From Deinococcus arcticus (GTDB taxonomy: Bacteria > Deinococcota > Deinococci > Deinococcales > Deinococcaceae): a DNA stretch of 64,000 nucleotides. Both the position numbers and the translations under genes were made by a program. Position 1 is the first letter of the stretch. Every line of letters begins with the position of its first letter. The notes beneath the pieces are model-generated. The model was not told where the DNA came from, did not search any database, and saw nothing but the letters and a program-made list of their open reading frames with translations. Location: the NCBI RefSeq assembly GCF_003028415.1, contig NZ_PYSV01000007.1, positions 62,001-126,000 on the forward strand, written 5' to 3'. Positions 25,123 through 36,085 of this stretch are shown piece after piece.

Positions 25123-25149
25123 TCAAGTCTGCTTCAAGTTCGCCTCAAG
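25123..25149 (-). promoter_or_regulatory. Three TCAAG direct repeats with 11-bp period
   Basis: TCAAG occurs at 25123-25127, 25134-25138 and 25145-25149 (CTTGA on the minus strand), exactly one DNA helical turn apart. The array lies 78 to 104 bases upstream of the ATG at 25045. Direct repeats with this period are typical of OmpR/PhoB-type regulator sites; the regulator here is not known. Confidence 0.6.
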
Positions 25150-25189
25150 GCCAGCCGCCATCCTGTGGCCCGCCATGAGGCCCTGGCCC

Positions 25190-25963
25190 TCAGGCCAGCA
25201 GGCGGCTCAGCCACAGAGCCAGCGGGGCAAGCAGTAGCGCCGGGAGCAGACTGCCCACCCGCACGCGGCGGTCCTCGATCCCCAGGCCAGCGAGCATCAG
25301 GTTCCAGCTGATGCCCACAATGGTGACGCCGCCAGTGCCCGTGATCAGCAGCACGGCCGGGTTCGTCTTCAGGCTTTCCGGGTCGGCGCCGCCCAGCAGG
25401 CTGCCCGCCAGCGCCCCTGCAGCCAGGCTGATGCCGCCCTGCAGCAGCAGCACCGTCAGGGCGCTGAAGCCCACACCTATGCCGTAGGCTCCGGCCAGCG
25501 CCAGCGCCGCAATGCCGTCCAGCGTGCTTTTCAGAATGTACGTGGAAGCGTCGCCGGTCAGGCCGTTTTGCAGGCCGCCCACCACGGTCATGGGCCCAAT
25601 GCAGAACAGCAGGCTGGCGGCCACAAACCCCTCAGTGAAGCGCCCGCCGCCCCGAAAGCGCCGTTTGAGGCGCTCGCCCAGTCCTTCCAGTCGCTCCTCA
25701 ATGCCCAGCGCCTCGCCCAGCACGGCCCCGGCAGCGAGGCTGATCAGCGCCAGAATGACCCCGGGGACCGCGCCCCCGCTGACGCGGTTGAGTGAAGCGG
25801 CCATGTCCAGGCCGAGAAACAGCGTGACCAGACTCAGGGTTTGCAGCAGGGTGCGCTGGGTGCGCTCGGGGAGGCGGTGCCCCACCAGCAGGCCCAGGGC
25901 GGTGCCCGCCAGCACCGTTCCCACATTCACCAGCGTCCCGGACAGTTGGTCAAGCAGACTCAT
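25190..25963 (-). CDS. DUF554 integral membrane protein
   Basis: A 257-residue protein with about seven hydrophobic segments, matching the DUF554 (YdfK/YqgA) family. Typical motifs are LSGTLVNVGTVLAGTALGLL at the start, FCIGPMTVVGGLQNGLTGD in the middle and GTGGVTIVGISWNLM near the end. The family is predicted to be a membrane transporter-like protein, but its substrate is unknown. The ATG at 25963 has a TACAGT box 7 bases upstream. It lies upstream of the DUF4384-type gene on the same strand, with 144 bases between. Confidence 0.88.
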   Translation of the reverse strand: MSLLDQLSGTLVNVGTVLAGTALGLLVGHRLPERTQRTLLQTLSLVTLFLGLDMAASLNRVSGGAVPGVILALISLAAGAVLGEALGIEERLEGLGERLKRRFRGGGRFTEGFVAASLLFCIGPMTVVGGLQNGLTGDASTYILKSTLDGIAALALAGAYGIGVGFSALTVLLLQGGISLAAGALAGSLLGGADPESLKTNPAVLLITGTGGVTIVGISWNLMLAGLGIEDRRVRVGSLLPALLLAPLALWLSRLLA

Positions 25964-26228
25964 CCGGCTGACTGTAAAGCACCGCGCCGGGTGGCCGCCC
26001 ACGCCTGCCGGACGCCGTGGCACCGGCGCTCCGCAGGCGGCTCAAGAAAAGGGCAAGGCAACCCTGACCCGGCGTTGACAGGGGGTGTGGTACCTTGCTC
26101 GCAAGTTGAACCGCCTTGCCTCTCTCCTTCCCTCCGGGCCGCGCCTCTGCGGTGGGCCGGGTGGCGTGTGGGGAGGCCATGTGGCGCTGCAAAAGCAGTC
26201 CGGTGCCGTGAAAACTGAGTGTAAAGGT

Positions 26229-26250
26229 GGGGCTGCCTCTGTGCAGCCCC
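26229..26250 (+). other. Hairpin just upstream of the HTH gene
   Basis: An 8-bp GGGGCTGC/GCAGCCCC stem with a 6-base loop ends about 10 bases before AAGGAGG (26260-26266). The 309-base gap 25964-26272 holds only this and a TTGACA at 26075-26080 with no matching -10 at normal distance. The hairpin could affect translation of the HTH gene. Confidence 0.5.
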
Positions 26251-26272
26251 GCTGCGTTTAAGGAGGCAATGC

Positions 26273-26476
26273 GTGACCTTATCCGACCAGTACCAGAACA
26301 TGCCCAAGCTCCTCAAGGTCAGCGAGGTTGCTGACTTTACCGGAACCCACGAACGCACCGTGCGCCGCTGGATCAGAGACGGGCGCCTGGGAGCCGTGGA
26401 GCACCCCAGTGGCCTGCGCGTGCCCCGCCGTTCGCTGTGGCGCTTCCTGGGCCTGGATCTGGCACTGAGCGCGTAA
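26273..26476 (+). CDS. Small MerR/excisionase-type HTH protein
   Basis: A 67-residue protein made almost entirely of one winged helix-turn-helix: LLKVSEVADFTGTHERTVRRW then IRDGRLGAVEHPSGLRVPRR, the pattern of excisionase-like DNA-binding proteins. The GTG at 26273 has AAGGAGG 6 bases upstream. Such proteins may direct DNA integration or act as transcription factors. No integrase or phage gene is nearby, so it may be a domesticated regulator. The strong hairpin upstream suggests control at the RNA level. Confidence 0.8.
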   Translation: MTLSDQYQNMPKLLKVSEVADFTGTHERTVRRWIRDGRLGAVEHPSGLRVPRRSLWRFLGLDLALSA

Positions 26477-26604
26477 GGCTGGGGCCTGCCGGGAGAGGCG
26501 CAGAAGCGGCGCCTGGCTTGTGGCTCGGCCCCGCCAAGCGGCCACCTGGACTGGTGCCAGGACCCCGCAGCACTGCACCCCAGAAACTTGGCATAGTGGC
26601 GGCC

Positions 26605-27327
26605 ATGACGGACCCGCTCGCGCTCTTGACCGCCGCCCTGCAGGACGATCCCCAGGCGGCGGTCACGCTGTATAAGGGGCTGGCGCCCCCACAGCAGGCC
26701 GGGGCCGCCGCGTTGGCCCTGAGCCTGGGGCGGCCCCGGGTGGCGCTGGCCTGGGCGGCCGATCCCCTGGTGCGCGCGGCGGCGGCCCTGCGGCTGGGCG
26801 AGGCCTGCGGGGCCCTGAACGACCTGCGACCCCTGCCCGGCGGGCCCCGGGTACAGGTGCTGCGGGCGCGCGCCGAGCACCAGCTGGGCCAGCCCACCGC
26901 CCCAGAGACCGCCCGGGAAGCCCGCGCCCTGGCCAGAGCGGCAGGCGACAGCGCGGCGCTGGTGGCGGCGGTCATTCTGCTGGCCGAGCAGGAGTACGCG
27001 CAGGTGCCCTCGCCCCACGCCCCGCTGCGCACCCTGGCCGAGGGGCTGAAGGTGGCCGAGCTGAGTGCCCAGCCGGCTGACTCCCACCTGCTGGCCGTGC
27101 TGGCCTGCGTGCAGGCCCGCTTAAACCCCCGCAAGGCCCAGGCCACCGCCCAGAAAGCCCTGGACCGCAGCGCGCCGCGCAGCCCGGCGCGGGTGCTGGC
27201 CTTGCAGGTGCTGGGGCAGTCCACCCAGGCGCAGGCTGAAGCGGCACAGGGCGAACTGGCCCCGGTATGGTGGCAGGCCCTTCAGCGCAGCCCGGCCCTC
27301 GCCCAGGCCACCTCAAAAGGCACGTAG
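26605..27327 (+). CDS. Ala/Leu-rich, possibly TPR-like protein of unknown function
   Basis: A 240-residue, mostly helical protein dominated by Ala, Leu and Arg, with repeated helix pairs similar in spacing to TPR repeats but without a clear consensus. It has no signal peptide. The ATG at 26605 follows a CATAGT box by 7 bases. Its last 46 bases overlap the 3' end of the convergent kinase-like gene. It may be a scaffold protein; nothing more specific can be said. Confidence 0.6.
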   Translation: MTDPLALLTAALQDDPQAAVTLYKGLAPPQQAGAAALALSLGRPRVALAWAADPLVRAAAALRLGEACGALNDLRPLPGGPRVQVLRARAEHQLGQPTAPETAREARALARAAGDSAALVAAVILLAEQEYAQVPSPHAPLRTLAEGLKVAELSAQPADSHLLAVLACVQARLNPRKAQATAQKALDRSAPRSPARVLALQVLGQSTQAQAEAAQGELAPVWWQALQRSPALAQATSKGT

Positions 27328-28244
27328 GGCGGCGGACGAATAAACCGGCGGGGCCCCGGATTGCCTTTCAGGTACACGGTCTCGAAAGTCCACACATTGC
27401 GCTCCTGCAGGGTGGCGTACAGGTCGGCCCCAGCCTGCAGTTCATCCCCGGGCAGCGCCAGACGCGTGCGGTAGCCGGCCAGGAAGGGGCGGCACAGGGT
27501 CGCGCTCAACCCCAGGCTCAGGTGCAGGGTGCGCACCACCTCCCAGGCGCGGGGGGCCAGCCGGGTTTGCTCCCAGTCGGTCAGGGCCACGGGCTGCTGT
27601 TCCCGAAAAAACACGTTGCCGTCGTGATAATCACCATGCACAAAGCGGCTCGGCAGGTTGGGTACGGTGTCCAGCCGGGGCCCGGTGTGCAGGTGGGCCA
27701 GCCGCTGCCGGGTGCGGGCCAGGGCCCAGCGGTCCACCTCGTCCGGCGCTGGCCGCGCCTCGATGGCTGCGCGAACGGCGTCCAGCCGCTCAATCGTGAG
27801 GGCCACCGCAGCGGGCGCGGCCAGCGCCGGCACCTCGAAGGGCACGCTGACGGGCAACTGCTCATGGAGTTGCGCCAGGAAAGTCCCCAGCGCCGCTGCG
27901 TGGGCCGGGGTCAGGGCGTGGCGGGGCACAGGCTGACCGGGGGCCACCTCGAACAGGGCCGCCCAGCCCTGGGGCAACTGGGCCAGGGGACCGCCCTGCC
28001 GTGTGGGCAGTGGTGCCGGGGTGGGCACGCCAGCGGCGCGGGCCACCTCTATGGCGCAGTGCTCGCGCAGGGCCCGCTCCGGGCGGGGGTCACGGTAAAG
28101 GCGCAGATGAAAGGAGCCCTGTGGCGCCTGCACGCGGTAGGCCCCATTGATGCTGCCGCCCGCTAGGGCCTGCAGCTGTGCCCCTGCCCCCAGCGGCCAG
28201 TGCGGGGCCAGGTCGGCGGGGGTGGGCGGGGCGCCGGGGTTCAC
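27282..28244 (-). CDS. Aminoglycoside phosphotransferase-fold kinase (APH family)
   Basis: A 320-residue small-molecule kinase of the APH/choline kinase fold. The N-lobe has GGSINGAYRV, the catalytic loop is VHGDYHDGNV (about residues 208-217) and the metal site is LTDWEQ shortly after. Substrates in this family include sugars, amino alcohols and homoserine; none can be assigned. The GTG at 28244 overlaps the P450 stop (GTGA), making it the last gene of the yggS-divIVA-P450 operon. Its 3' end overlaps the convergent gene. Confidence 0.82.
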   Translation of the reverse strand: MNPGAPPTPADLAPHWPLGAGAQLQALAGGSINGAYRVQAPQGSFHLRLYRDPRPERALREHCAIEVARAAGVPTPAPLPTRQGGPLAQLPQGWAALFEVAPGQPVPRHALTPAHAAALGTFLAQLHEQLPVSVPFEVPALAAPAAVALTIERLDAVRAAIEARPAPDEVDRWALARTRQRLAHLHTGPRLDTVPNLPSRFVHGDYHDGNVFFREQQPVALTDWEQTRLAPRAWEVVRTLHLSLGLSATLCRPFLAGYRTRLALPGDELQAGADLYATLQERNVWTFETVYLKGNPGPRRFIRPPPYVPFEVAWARAGLR

Positions 28245-29506
28245 CCGGCCTGCACGTCCAGCCGCGCCAGCCCGCGAATCACGAAGCCGCCGGTGTACTG
28301 GCCCGGCTCATGGGGGTCCGCCAGACGCAGCCCCGGCAGGGCGCGGCACAGGGCGCGCAGGCTCAGGGCCAGTTCCAGCCGGGCCAGCGGGGCGCCCAGG
28401 CAGTAGTGAATGCCCAGGCCAAAGGTCAGGTGCGGGTTGGGGTCGCGGGTCAGACGCAGGTCGTCGGGGGCCTCGAATCTGGCCGGATCGCGGTTGGCGC
28501 TGGCATACAGCAGGGCCACCCGGTCCCCAGGTTTCAGGTCCGCGCCGGCCAGCGTGAGGGGGTCGAGCACAATGCGCTCGAACAGGGGCAGCGGCGTGTC
28601 AAAGCGCAGCAGTTCCTCTACCGCCTTTCGGAAGACGGGCAGGCTGTCCGGCGCGTGGGCGGCGGCCACCAGCGTGTCCCAGTGCTCGCGCTGGCGCAGC
28701 AGGGCCAGCACCCCCGCCGACAGCCCGTTCACACTGGCCTCGTGCCCGGCGTTCAGCAGCAGAATGCAGGTGTCAACGAGTTCCTGCTCGGTCAGGCGGT
28801 CGCCTTCCTGTTCAGCCTGCACCAGTGCCGTGATCAGGTCGTCCTGCGGCTGCGCGCGCCGGGCGGCCACCAGCTCGCGCAGCAGGGCGCTGAACTCCAG
28901 CACCGCGCGTTCGGCCTCGGCCTGATCGGCGGCGGTGGGAGCCGGTTCGTACAGCTTGACAATCGCGGCTGACCAGGGCCGCAGCCCACGGCGCTGCCCC
29001 TCCGGCACGCCCAGCAGCTCGGCAATCACGGTCACCGGCAGCGGCTCGGCGTAGTCGGCCACCAGATCAAAGGGCCCCGCCGCGCCCAGGCCACGCAACT
29101 GCGCCTCCAGAATGGCCTCGATGCGGCCCTGCAGCGCGTCCACCCGCCGGGGCGTGAACGCCAGCCCCACCAGCGAGCGCAGCCGGGTGTGCTTGGGCGG
29201 CTCGGAATCCAGCAGGTGGTTGCTGTTGAAGGCGTCGAAGCTGGCCTGCCGGGGATCGGGGGGTGGCCAGCCCAGTTCATCGCGCGAGTAGCGGTGCAGG
29301 GCGCTGCGGCCCAGTCTCCGGTCGCGCAGCGCCGCCGAGATCTCGGCGTGGCGGGTGAGCACCACGCGCCGCATGCCAGGGTCGTAGAAGGCGGGCCACC
29401 GGGCGCGCAACTCGGCCAGCAGCGGGTAGGGGTCACGCAGGAAGGCCGGGTCCTCCAGCGGCAGGGTGAAGGCCGGCAAGTCCGCGTGGGCCGGCGGGGC
29501 GCTCAA
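28241..29506 (-). CDS. Cytochrome P450
   Basis: A 421-residue soluble bacterial P450. AGHEAS at 253-258 is the oxygen-activating I helix, EELLR with Glu298 and Arg301 is the ExxR motif, and [10 protein letters not shown] at 362-371 holds the heme ligand Cys369. There is no membrane anchor, so it needs a separate ferredoxin and reductase, which are not in the window. Deinococci have a P450 that hydroxylates carotenoids, which is one possible role, but nothing here supports it over others. The ATG overlaps the divIVA stop (ATGA), and its stop overlaps the kinase start. Confidence 0.95.
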   Translation of the reverse strand: MSAPPAHADLPAFTLPLEDPAFLRDPYPLLAELRARWPAFYDPGMRRVVLTRHAEISAALRDRRLGRSALHRYSRDELGWPPPDPRQASFDAFNSNHLLDSEPPKHTRLRSLVGLAFTPRRVDALQGRIEAILEAQLRGLGAAGPFDLVADYAEPLPVTVIAELLGVPEGQRRGLRPWSAAIVKLYEPAPTAADQAEAERAVLEFSALLRELVAARRAQPQDDLITALVQAEQEGDRLTEQELVDTCILLLNAGHEASVNGLSAGVLALLRQREHWDTLVAAAHAPDSLPVFRKAVEELLRFDTPLPLFERIVLDPLTLAGADLKPGDRVALLYASANRDPARFEAPDDLRLTRDPNPHLTFGLGIHYCLGAPLARLELALSLRALCRALPGLRLADPHEPGQYTGGFVIRGLARLDVQAG

Positions 29507-30342
29507 AGGAACTGCTGCCCTTCCACCCGCACGGGGCGCTGTTCCTCGGGGCTGTCGGGCGAGAGGCGGGTGAGCAGGGCCACGCCCGCCGCCACAGCGG
29601 CGCGCCGGGCCGCCTGGGCATCGGCGGCTTCTGTGGGCGCGGGTGGCGTGGCAGCCGGGCGGCCCGGCGCCGGGCCCGCCGCGCTGCCCGGGGCCGCTGG
29701 CAGGGTGCCCAGGGGCAGCGGGCTGTCCTCGGGGGGGCCATGCCGCGCCGCCAGTTCGGCAAACGAGCCCACCAGGGCGCGGTAGGCGCTCAGGAACTGC
29801 GCGTATTCCTGCCGTGCGCCGGTCAGGCGGGCCGTCAGTTCGGCGTGGCGCTCGCTAAAGGCCCGCTCCAGCCCGGCCACGCGCTCGGCCTGGGCGCGCT
29901 CGCGGCTGGCGCTGAGGTCGTGGTGGGCGCGTTCCAGTTCGGCGGCGCGGGTCACTGCGCTCTGCTCCAGCTCCGCCATGCGCGCGTGGTGGGTGGCTTC
30001 CAGGGCCTCGCGCCGCGCCTGCGTCTCTGCGTCCAGCGCGTCGCGCTGGGTGCGGGCCTGCGTCACCATCAGGTCGGCCTCGCGCACGGCGTTCTCGCGC
30101 AGTTCGTGCGAGATGCGCTCGGCCGCCACCACCGCGCGGCGAATCTCGTCCTCATTCTGGCGCTGCTCGTCCAGCTGGCGCTGCAGGGTCTGCACCTGCT
30201 CGCGCAGGGCCTGCTGTTCGTGCAGCAGGGTTTCCAGGTCATCGGACAGGTCGTTCAGGAAGCCGCGCACGGCGGCGCGGTCATAGGCGCCCAGCCGGCT
30301 GGGAAACTCCTGGTGGCGCACGTCAAGGGGGGTGAATTTCAC
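29503..30342 (-). CDS. divIVA: DivIVA-domain cell division protein
   Basis: A 279-residue protein. Residues 1-60 form the DivIVA domain ([20 protein letters not shown] followed by [15 protein letters not shown]), which binds curved membrane. Residues about 35-205 are a long coiled coil rich in Glu, Arg, Ala and Gln, and the C-terminus is Pro/Ala rich and probably disordered. DivIVA organises poles or septa; in D. radiodurans it is known to be important for division and chromosome segregation. Its start overlaps the yggS stop (ATGA), and its stop overlaps the P450 start. Confidence 0.92.
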   Translation of the reverse strand: MKFTPLDVRHQEFPSRLGAYDRAAVRGFLNDLSDDLETLLHEQQALREQVQTLQRQLDEQRQNEDEIRRAVVAAERISHELRENAVREADLMVTQARTQRDALDAETQARREALEATHHARMAELEQSAVTRAAELERAHHDLSASRERAQAERVAGLERAFSERHAELTARLTGARQEYAQFLSAYRALVGSFAELAARHGPPEDSPLPLGTLPAAPGSAAGPAPGRPAATPPAPTEAADAQAARRAAVAAGVALLTRLSPDSPEEQRPVRVEGQQFL

Positions 30343-30983
30343 GAGAACAAACTCCTTCCCACCCGCACCAGGGTGGCTCCGGCGTGCACGGCCAGCGGGT
30401 AGTCCCCGCTCATGCCCATACTCAACTCTGACAGACCCAGATCGTGCGCGCGCCGCGCCGTGTCTGTAAAGAGGGCCAGCAGCCGCTCCTCACGCGCCGG
30501 GTCGCCGTCCAGATCGGGCGCCATCACCATCAGGCCGCGCACGCTCAGCCCGGTGGCCTGCACCTCGCGCAGCGTGCCGGACAGCGCGCCTGCGTCTATG
30601 CCGTGCTTCTGGGCTTCTCCATTGTGCACCTGCAGCAGCACCCCGGGCGCCCGGCCCCAGCCCTGGGCCGCCTGGGCGATGGCCTCGGCCTGCCACACGG
30701 CTTCCAGGCTGTGGACCAGAGCGACGGGGCGCAGGTACTTGACCTTGTTGCGCTGCAGCGGCCCCAGGTAATGCCATTCCTGCCCGGGGCGCAGGGCGGC
30801 CTTGTCGCGCAGTTCCTGGGCGCGGCCCTCGCCCAGCGGAAAGGCGCCGTGGGCGAGCACGCAGCGGTCAATGGCCTCCAGGCTCTGCCCCTTGGTCACG
30901 GCGACCAGCCGGGCGCTGCCGGGCACACGCCCCGCCCGGGCCTCGGCGGCGCGGATGCTGGACAGCACCTCTGGCAGGCTCAT
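30339..30983 (-). CDS. YggS/PLPBP family PLP homeostasis protein
   Basis: A 214-residue protein of the YggS (PROSC/PLPBP) family, a single-domain alanine-racemase-like barrel that binds PLP and buffers its level. Lys31 in VAVTKGQS is the PLP-binding lysine; [14 protein letters not shown] and [23 protein letters not shown] are family signatures. It heads an operon with divIVA, P450 and the kinase gene, each overlapping by 4 bases. A YggS gene next to divIVA is a common arrangement in division clusters. Confidence 0.94.
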   Translation of the reverse strand: MSLPEVLSSIRAAEARAGRVPGSARLVAVTKGQSLEAIDRCVLAHGAFPLGEGRAQELRDKAALRPGQEWHYLGPLQRNKVKYLRPVALVHSLEAVWQAEAIAQAAQGWGRAPGVLLQVHNGEAQKHGIDAGALSGTLREVQATGLSVRGLMVMAPDLDGDPAREERLLALFTDTARRAHDLGLSELSMGMSGDYPLAVHAGATLVRVGRSLFS

Positions 30984-31240
30984 GGCCGGTCCCGGCGTGG
31001 CAGACAGGGCACAAGCCCGAAGGGTTGGTGAGCACTCACGCGCCTATTCTCACCCACGCTGCCGGCAGGCTCAAGCGCCGCGCGCCCCAGGCCCGCCCAG
31101 CCTGAGCCGGGCGCAGCTGCACCCAATCTTCACCCTTCTCAGAGCCGAAGTCGCAAGTGTGGGCAGGACTCGCCGCGCCTGCCCCCGCCTGCCACAGGGC
31201 CGGGGGCGATTTCAGGAGCCTGTGCGACACTAGGAGAAGC

Positions 31241-33829
31241 ATGCGACACCCCCTTACCCTTGCCCTGACTGTTGTCCTCGCCGCGCCCGCCGTTGCCCAG
31301 ACGGCCGGCACGGTGCAGGAAGTCACGGTGGTTGGCACCAGCGACCTGCTGACCAATTTCCTGCGCGCCACCCTCTCGGTGCAGGCCGGCGCGCCGCTGT
31401 CCAGCGTGAACCTCCGTCAGGTGGAACAGGAAGTGCTGGCCAGCGGCTACTTCAAGACCGCTGTGGCCGAACTGCGCAGCGTCTCGGGGCGCGACACCCT
31501 GGTGATTACCGTGGCGCCCAACCCCACCATCAAGGACGTGACGGTCACGGGCCTGACCTTCCTCCCTGCTGACGGCTTTAAAAAGAGCGTGGCGGACCTG
31601 CTGAACATCGCCCCCGGCGCCACGCTGAACAATGTGCGCATTGAGGAAGCCAAGGAGGCCCTGGCCAGCAACTACCAGGGCGAGGGCTACCCCTTTGCCC
31701 CCAGTATCAGCAGCGACGTGAAGACCGGAGCCGACGGCACGGTCACCGTGAACTTTGTGGTGGACGAGACTGCGCCCATTACCCGCGTGGAGGTCGAAGG
31801 CGTGACCCTGCTGCCCGCCAGCACGGTGACCAACCTCTTCAAGCCGCTGTACGACGCCCGGCGCTTTACCCCGGAAGCCTATTACGCGGCCGTGCAGGGG
31901 CTGCAGCAGGCGTACGACGAGGCCGGGTACCTGCAGGCCGGCGTGAACACCCAGACCACGGCCCTGGAGGGCGGCGTGCTGAAGGTGCGCGTGATTGAAG
32001 GGCAGGTGGCGGCCGTGGACCTGAGCGACCTGCAAAACCCCCAGGTGACGCTGCAGACCCGTCCCGGGCAGCCCATCTCGCTGGAGCGCCTGCAGGCCGA
32101 CGTGCGCACCCTGGCCAACCAGACCGGCCAGCCCGTGGGCTTTGCCCTGCGCCCCAACCCCCAGAACCCGGCGCAGGTGACGGTGCTGTTCGGCTCGGCG
32201 GGCGTGGCCAGTGGCCCGGTCAAGACCATTGCGGTGCAGGGCAACACCCTGGTGCCCACCGCCACGCTGCTCTCGGCCGTGAAAACCAAGGTGGGCGACG
32301 TGTACAGCCCCCAGCTGGCGCAGGACGACTTCTTCGCGCTGCGCGACGCCTACCGCAAGGCCGGCTATGAAATCAGCACCCGCGACGCCATCACCTTTGA
32401 AAACGGCGCGCTGACCTTCAATATCCGCGAGGTGCGGGTGGCGGGCTACGAGCTGCAGTGGCAGGGCCAGCACAAGACGGTGGACCGCGTCATTCTGCGC
32501 GAACTGCCTGAGCCCGGGCGCGCCTTTAACCGCGAGGAACTGAACGCTGCGCTGGGCCGCATTGCCCGCCTGGGCTTCGTGCGCGTGGTCAGCGAGCAGG
32601 TGCGCTCTGACCCCGCCAACCCCGAGAACATCACCTACGTGCTGGGCGTGGCCGAAACCACCAGCGGTATTCCGGTGAACCTCGCGCTGACCTACGATTC
32701 GTTTGCCGGTGGCTTTGGCGGCGAGGCCGGATACACGAACAACAACGTGTTCGGCCTGGGCCACAACTTCACGGCCACCGTGGGCGGCCAGCAGAACGAG
32801 GCTGGCCAGAATCTGGTGGGCAACGTGGCCTACACCATTCCCTGGCTGGACCTGGATTTCCTGGACTTCCGCAAGACCCCCACCAGTCTGTCGGTGAACT
32901 TGGGCACCGGCGTGACGGGCAACCAGCCGCTCTTTACCAGGCCCACCGACACCCCGGCGAGCACCGACACCGGCTGGGACTACACCACCCGCACCACCAG
33001 CTTCAGCGTGAGCGCCGGGCGCAACCTCGCCAGGAACCTGTTCGCCACCGTGGGCTTTGGCGTGGGCTACAACACCTACTACCTGGAGCCGCTGCAGAAA
33101 GACGACAAGAACACGGTGACCTACAAGGACGCCAGCGGCGCCGACCAGAGCCGCACCTTTGCCGAGGGTGACGTCAGGGGCCTGGTGCCCACGAACTCCC
33201 TGATCAGCGGCGTGAGCGCGGGCCTGAACTACGATTCTACCGACAACGGCGACTTTCCCGGCAGCGGCGTGCGCGCCAACCTGGGCGTGAACTACCGCTT
33301 TGGCAACCAGAACAACGTGGGTGTGCGCTGGACCGAGGTGCAGGGCGGGGCCAGCACCTACTTCGGCTTTGGCCGCACCCTGGAAAAGAACCTGGGTGTG
33401 ACCAACAAGCAGCAGGTGTTCGCCGTGCGCGCCAACGCCGGCACCACCCTGGGCCTGGGCACCGCGCCCGTGGGCACCGGCTACAGCGTGGGCGGCGGCA
33501 GCGTGAACACCTCGCGCCAGATTCGCGGCCTCGCTGACGGTGAACTGTTCGGCCCCAACTACCTGACGGCCAGCGCCGAATACCGCTATGACTTTGGCCT
33601 GAAGGCGGGCATTGCCCAGGGCCTGTACGGCGTGGTCTTTGCCGACGCCGGCAGCGCCTGGGGCGGCAGCGCCAACCCCACCCCCAACCTGAAGTACGGC
33701 GTGGGCGCGGGCGTGCAGCTGAACCTGGGCATTGGCGGCACCCTGCTGCCCAGCCTGCGCTTCGACTACGGCTTCAGCCCCCAGACGGGCCAGGGTAAGT
33801 TCTACTTCCGGTTGGGCAACTTCTGGTAA
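31241..33829 (+). CDS. bamA: Outer-membrane assembly factor BamA/Omp85 family
   Basis: An 862-residue outer-membrane protein. A signal peptide ends at AVAQ. The N-terminal half contains several POTRA-type domains (for example [62 protein letters not shown]), and the C-terminal third is a 16-strand barrel with [20 protein letters not shown] and a final strand FYFRLGNFW ending in an aromatic residue. It should insert barrel proteins into the outer membrane. The ATG at 31241 has AGGAGA upstream. It is divergent from yggS; a 257-base gap between has no other gene. Confidence 0.94.
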   Translation: MRHPLTLALTVVLAAPAVAQTAGTVQEVTVVGTSDLLTNFLRATLSVQAGAPLSSVNLRQVEQEVLASGYFKTAVAELRSVSGRDTLVITVAPNPTIKDVTVTGLTFLPADGFKKSVADLLNIAPGATLNNVRIEEAKEALASNYQGEGYPFAPSISSDVKTGADGTVTVNFVVDETAPITRVEVEGVTLLPASTVTNLFKPLYDARRFTPEAYYAAVQGLQQAYDEAGYLQAGVNTQTTALEGGVLKVRVIEGQVAAVDLSDLQNPQVTLQTRPGQPISLERLQADVRTLANQTGQPVGFALRPNPQNPAQVTVLFGSAGVASGPVKTIAVQGNTLVPTATLLSAVKTKVGDVYSPQLAQDDFFALRDAYRKAGYEISTRDAITFENGALTFNIREVRVAGYELQWQGQHKTVDRVILRELPEPGRAFNREELNAALGRIARLGFVRVVSEQVRSDPANPENITYVLGVAETTSGIPVNLALTYDSFAGGFGGEAGYTNNNVFGLGHNFTATVGGQQNEAGQNLVGNVAYTIPWLDLDFLDFRKTPTSLSVNLGTGVTGNQPLFTRPTDTPASTDTGWDYTTRTTSFSVSAGRNLARNLFATVGFGVGYNTYYLEPLQKDDKNTVTYKDASGADQSRTFAEGDVRGLVPTNSLISGVSAGLNYDSTDNGDFPGSGVRANLGVNYRFGNQNNVGVRWTEVQGGASTYFGFGRTLEKNLGVTNKQQVFAVRANAGTTLGLGTAPVGTGYSVGGGSVNTSRQIRGLADGELFGPNYLTASAEYRYDFGLKAGIAQGLYGVVFADAGSAWGGSANPTPNLKYGVGAGVQLNLGIGGTLLPSLRFDYGFSPQTGQGKFYFRLGNFW

Positions 33830-33830
33830 A

Positions 33831-33910
33831 GCCGGCAGATGGCTGAAAGCAAATGGCAGGTGGCTGGGGAGGACCCGCCATCTGCCATTTGCCATAGACC
33901 ATCAGCCGGC
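33831..33910. repeat. Heptamer-type inverted repeat after bamA
   Basis: The innermost 14-bp arms (33850-33863 and 33877-33890) match at 13 of 14 positions, and weaker pairing extends to GCCGGC at both outer ends. Units such as GCAGATG, GCAAATG, GCAGGTG on the left and TGCCATT, TGCCATA, GACCATC on the right recur every 7 bases. It begins 2 bases after the bamA stop and may also limit read-through. Confidence 0.7.
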
Positions 33911-33931
33911 GTGCGCTGCTACCATGCCCCG

Positions 33932-33963
33932 ATGACCGCTCCCCACCCCCCTGGAGGCCGCCT

Positions 33964-33976
<13 letters not shown>
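33932..33976 (+). CDS. Possible leaderless 14-codon upstream ORF before the rqcH-like gene
   Basis: TACCAT at 33920-33925 lies 6 bases before ATG 33932. That frame encodes [14 protein letters not shown] and stops at TGA 33974-33976, which overlaps an ATG (33976) in the frame of the next gene as TGATG. The mini-ORF spans the ribosome site GGAGG (33952-33956) of the GTG at 33964. This looks like a translational coupler; the peptide itself may have no role. Confidence 0.35.
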
Positions 33977-35568
<1,592 letters not shown>

Positions 35569-35612
35569 GGCGCACCCTGTCCCGCCCCTCAAAACGCGTA
35601 CAATGCCGCTTT

Positions 35613-35975
35613 GTGGAACGCATCATGTTCAGGGCCAAGATTCACCGCGCGACTGTTACGCAGGCCGACCTGGACTATGTCGGCAGCGTGACGATTGACC
35701 AGGACCTGCTGGACGCGGCCGACATCCTGGTCAATGAGCGCGTGGACATCTACAACATCACCAATGGCAACCGCCTGAGCACCTATGCGCTCAGCGGCCC
35801 GCGCCGCAGCGGTGTGATTGGCATCAACGGCGCCGCCGCCCACCTGATGAAGCCCGGCGATCTGGTGATTATCGCCGCGTACGGCAACTTCACGGAAGAA
35901 GAGGCGCGCACCCTGCAGCCGCGCGTGGTGCATGTGGACGAGCGCAACCGGCAACTGCACCTCGAACTGGCGTAG
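35613..35975 (+). CDS. panD: Aspartate 1-decarboxylase (pyruvoyl enzyme)
   Basis: PanD (120 residues) makes beta-alanine for pantothenate and coenzyme A. It is made as a proenzyme that cleaves itself between Gly24 and Ser25 (DYVGSVTID) to form the pyruvoyl group. Later motifs NVxNGxR (NITNGNR) and [22 protein letters not shown] are conserved. GTG at 35613 is preferred over ATG 35625 because it aligns the N-terminus ([16 protein letters not shown]) with the usual proenzyme start and because a TACAAT box lies 8 bases upstream. No other pantothenate gene is near. Confidence 0.95.
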   Translation: MERIMFRAKIHRATVTQADLDYVGSVTIDQDLLDAADILVNERVDIYNITNGNRLSTYALSGPRRSGVIGINGAAAHLMKPGDLVIIAAYGNFTEEEARTLQPRVVHVDERNRQLHLELA

Positions 35976-36085
35976 CGCGGCCGGGGTCGCTTCGCCGGGC
36001 ACATGAAGAAGCGCTGCACGAAGTCCCAATACGCATCGGGACGCGGCGCACGTTTGGCCCCCTGGCCCCGGCGGAGCATGGGCCC

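Noticed and set aside
26075..26096. TTGACA followed by TACCTT as a promoter for the HTH gene
   Set aside because: Only 10 bases lie between the two hexamers, too few for a sigma-70 promoter.
31139..33895. 918-codon ORF on the minus strand opposite bamA
   Set aside because: Perfect shadow of a high-GC gene: rich in Gly, Ala, His and Val with no domain, while the plus strand encodes a complete BamA.
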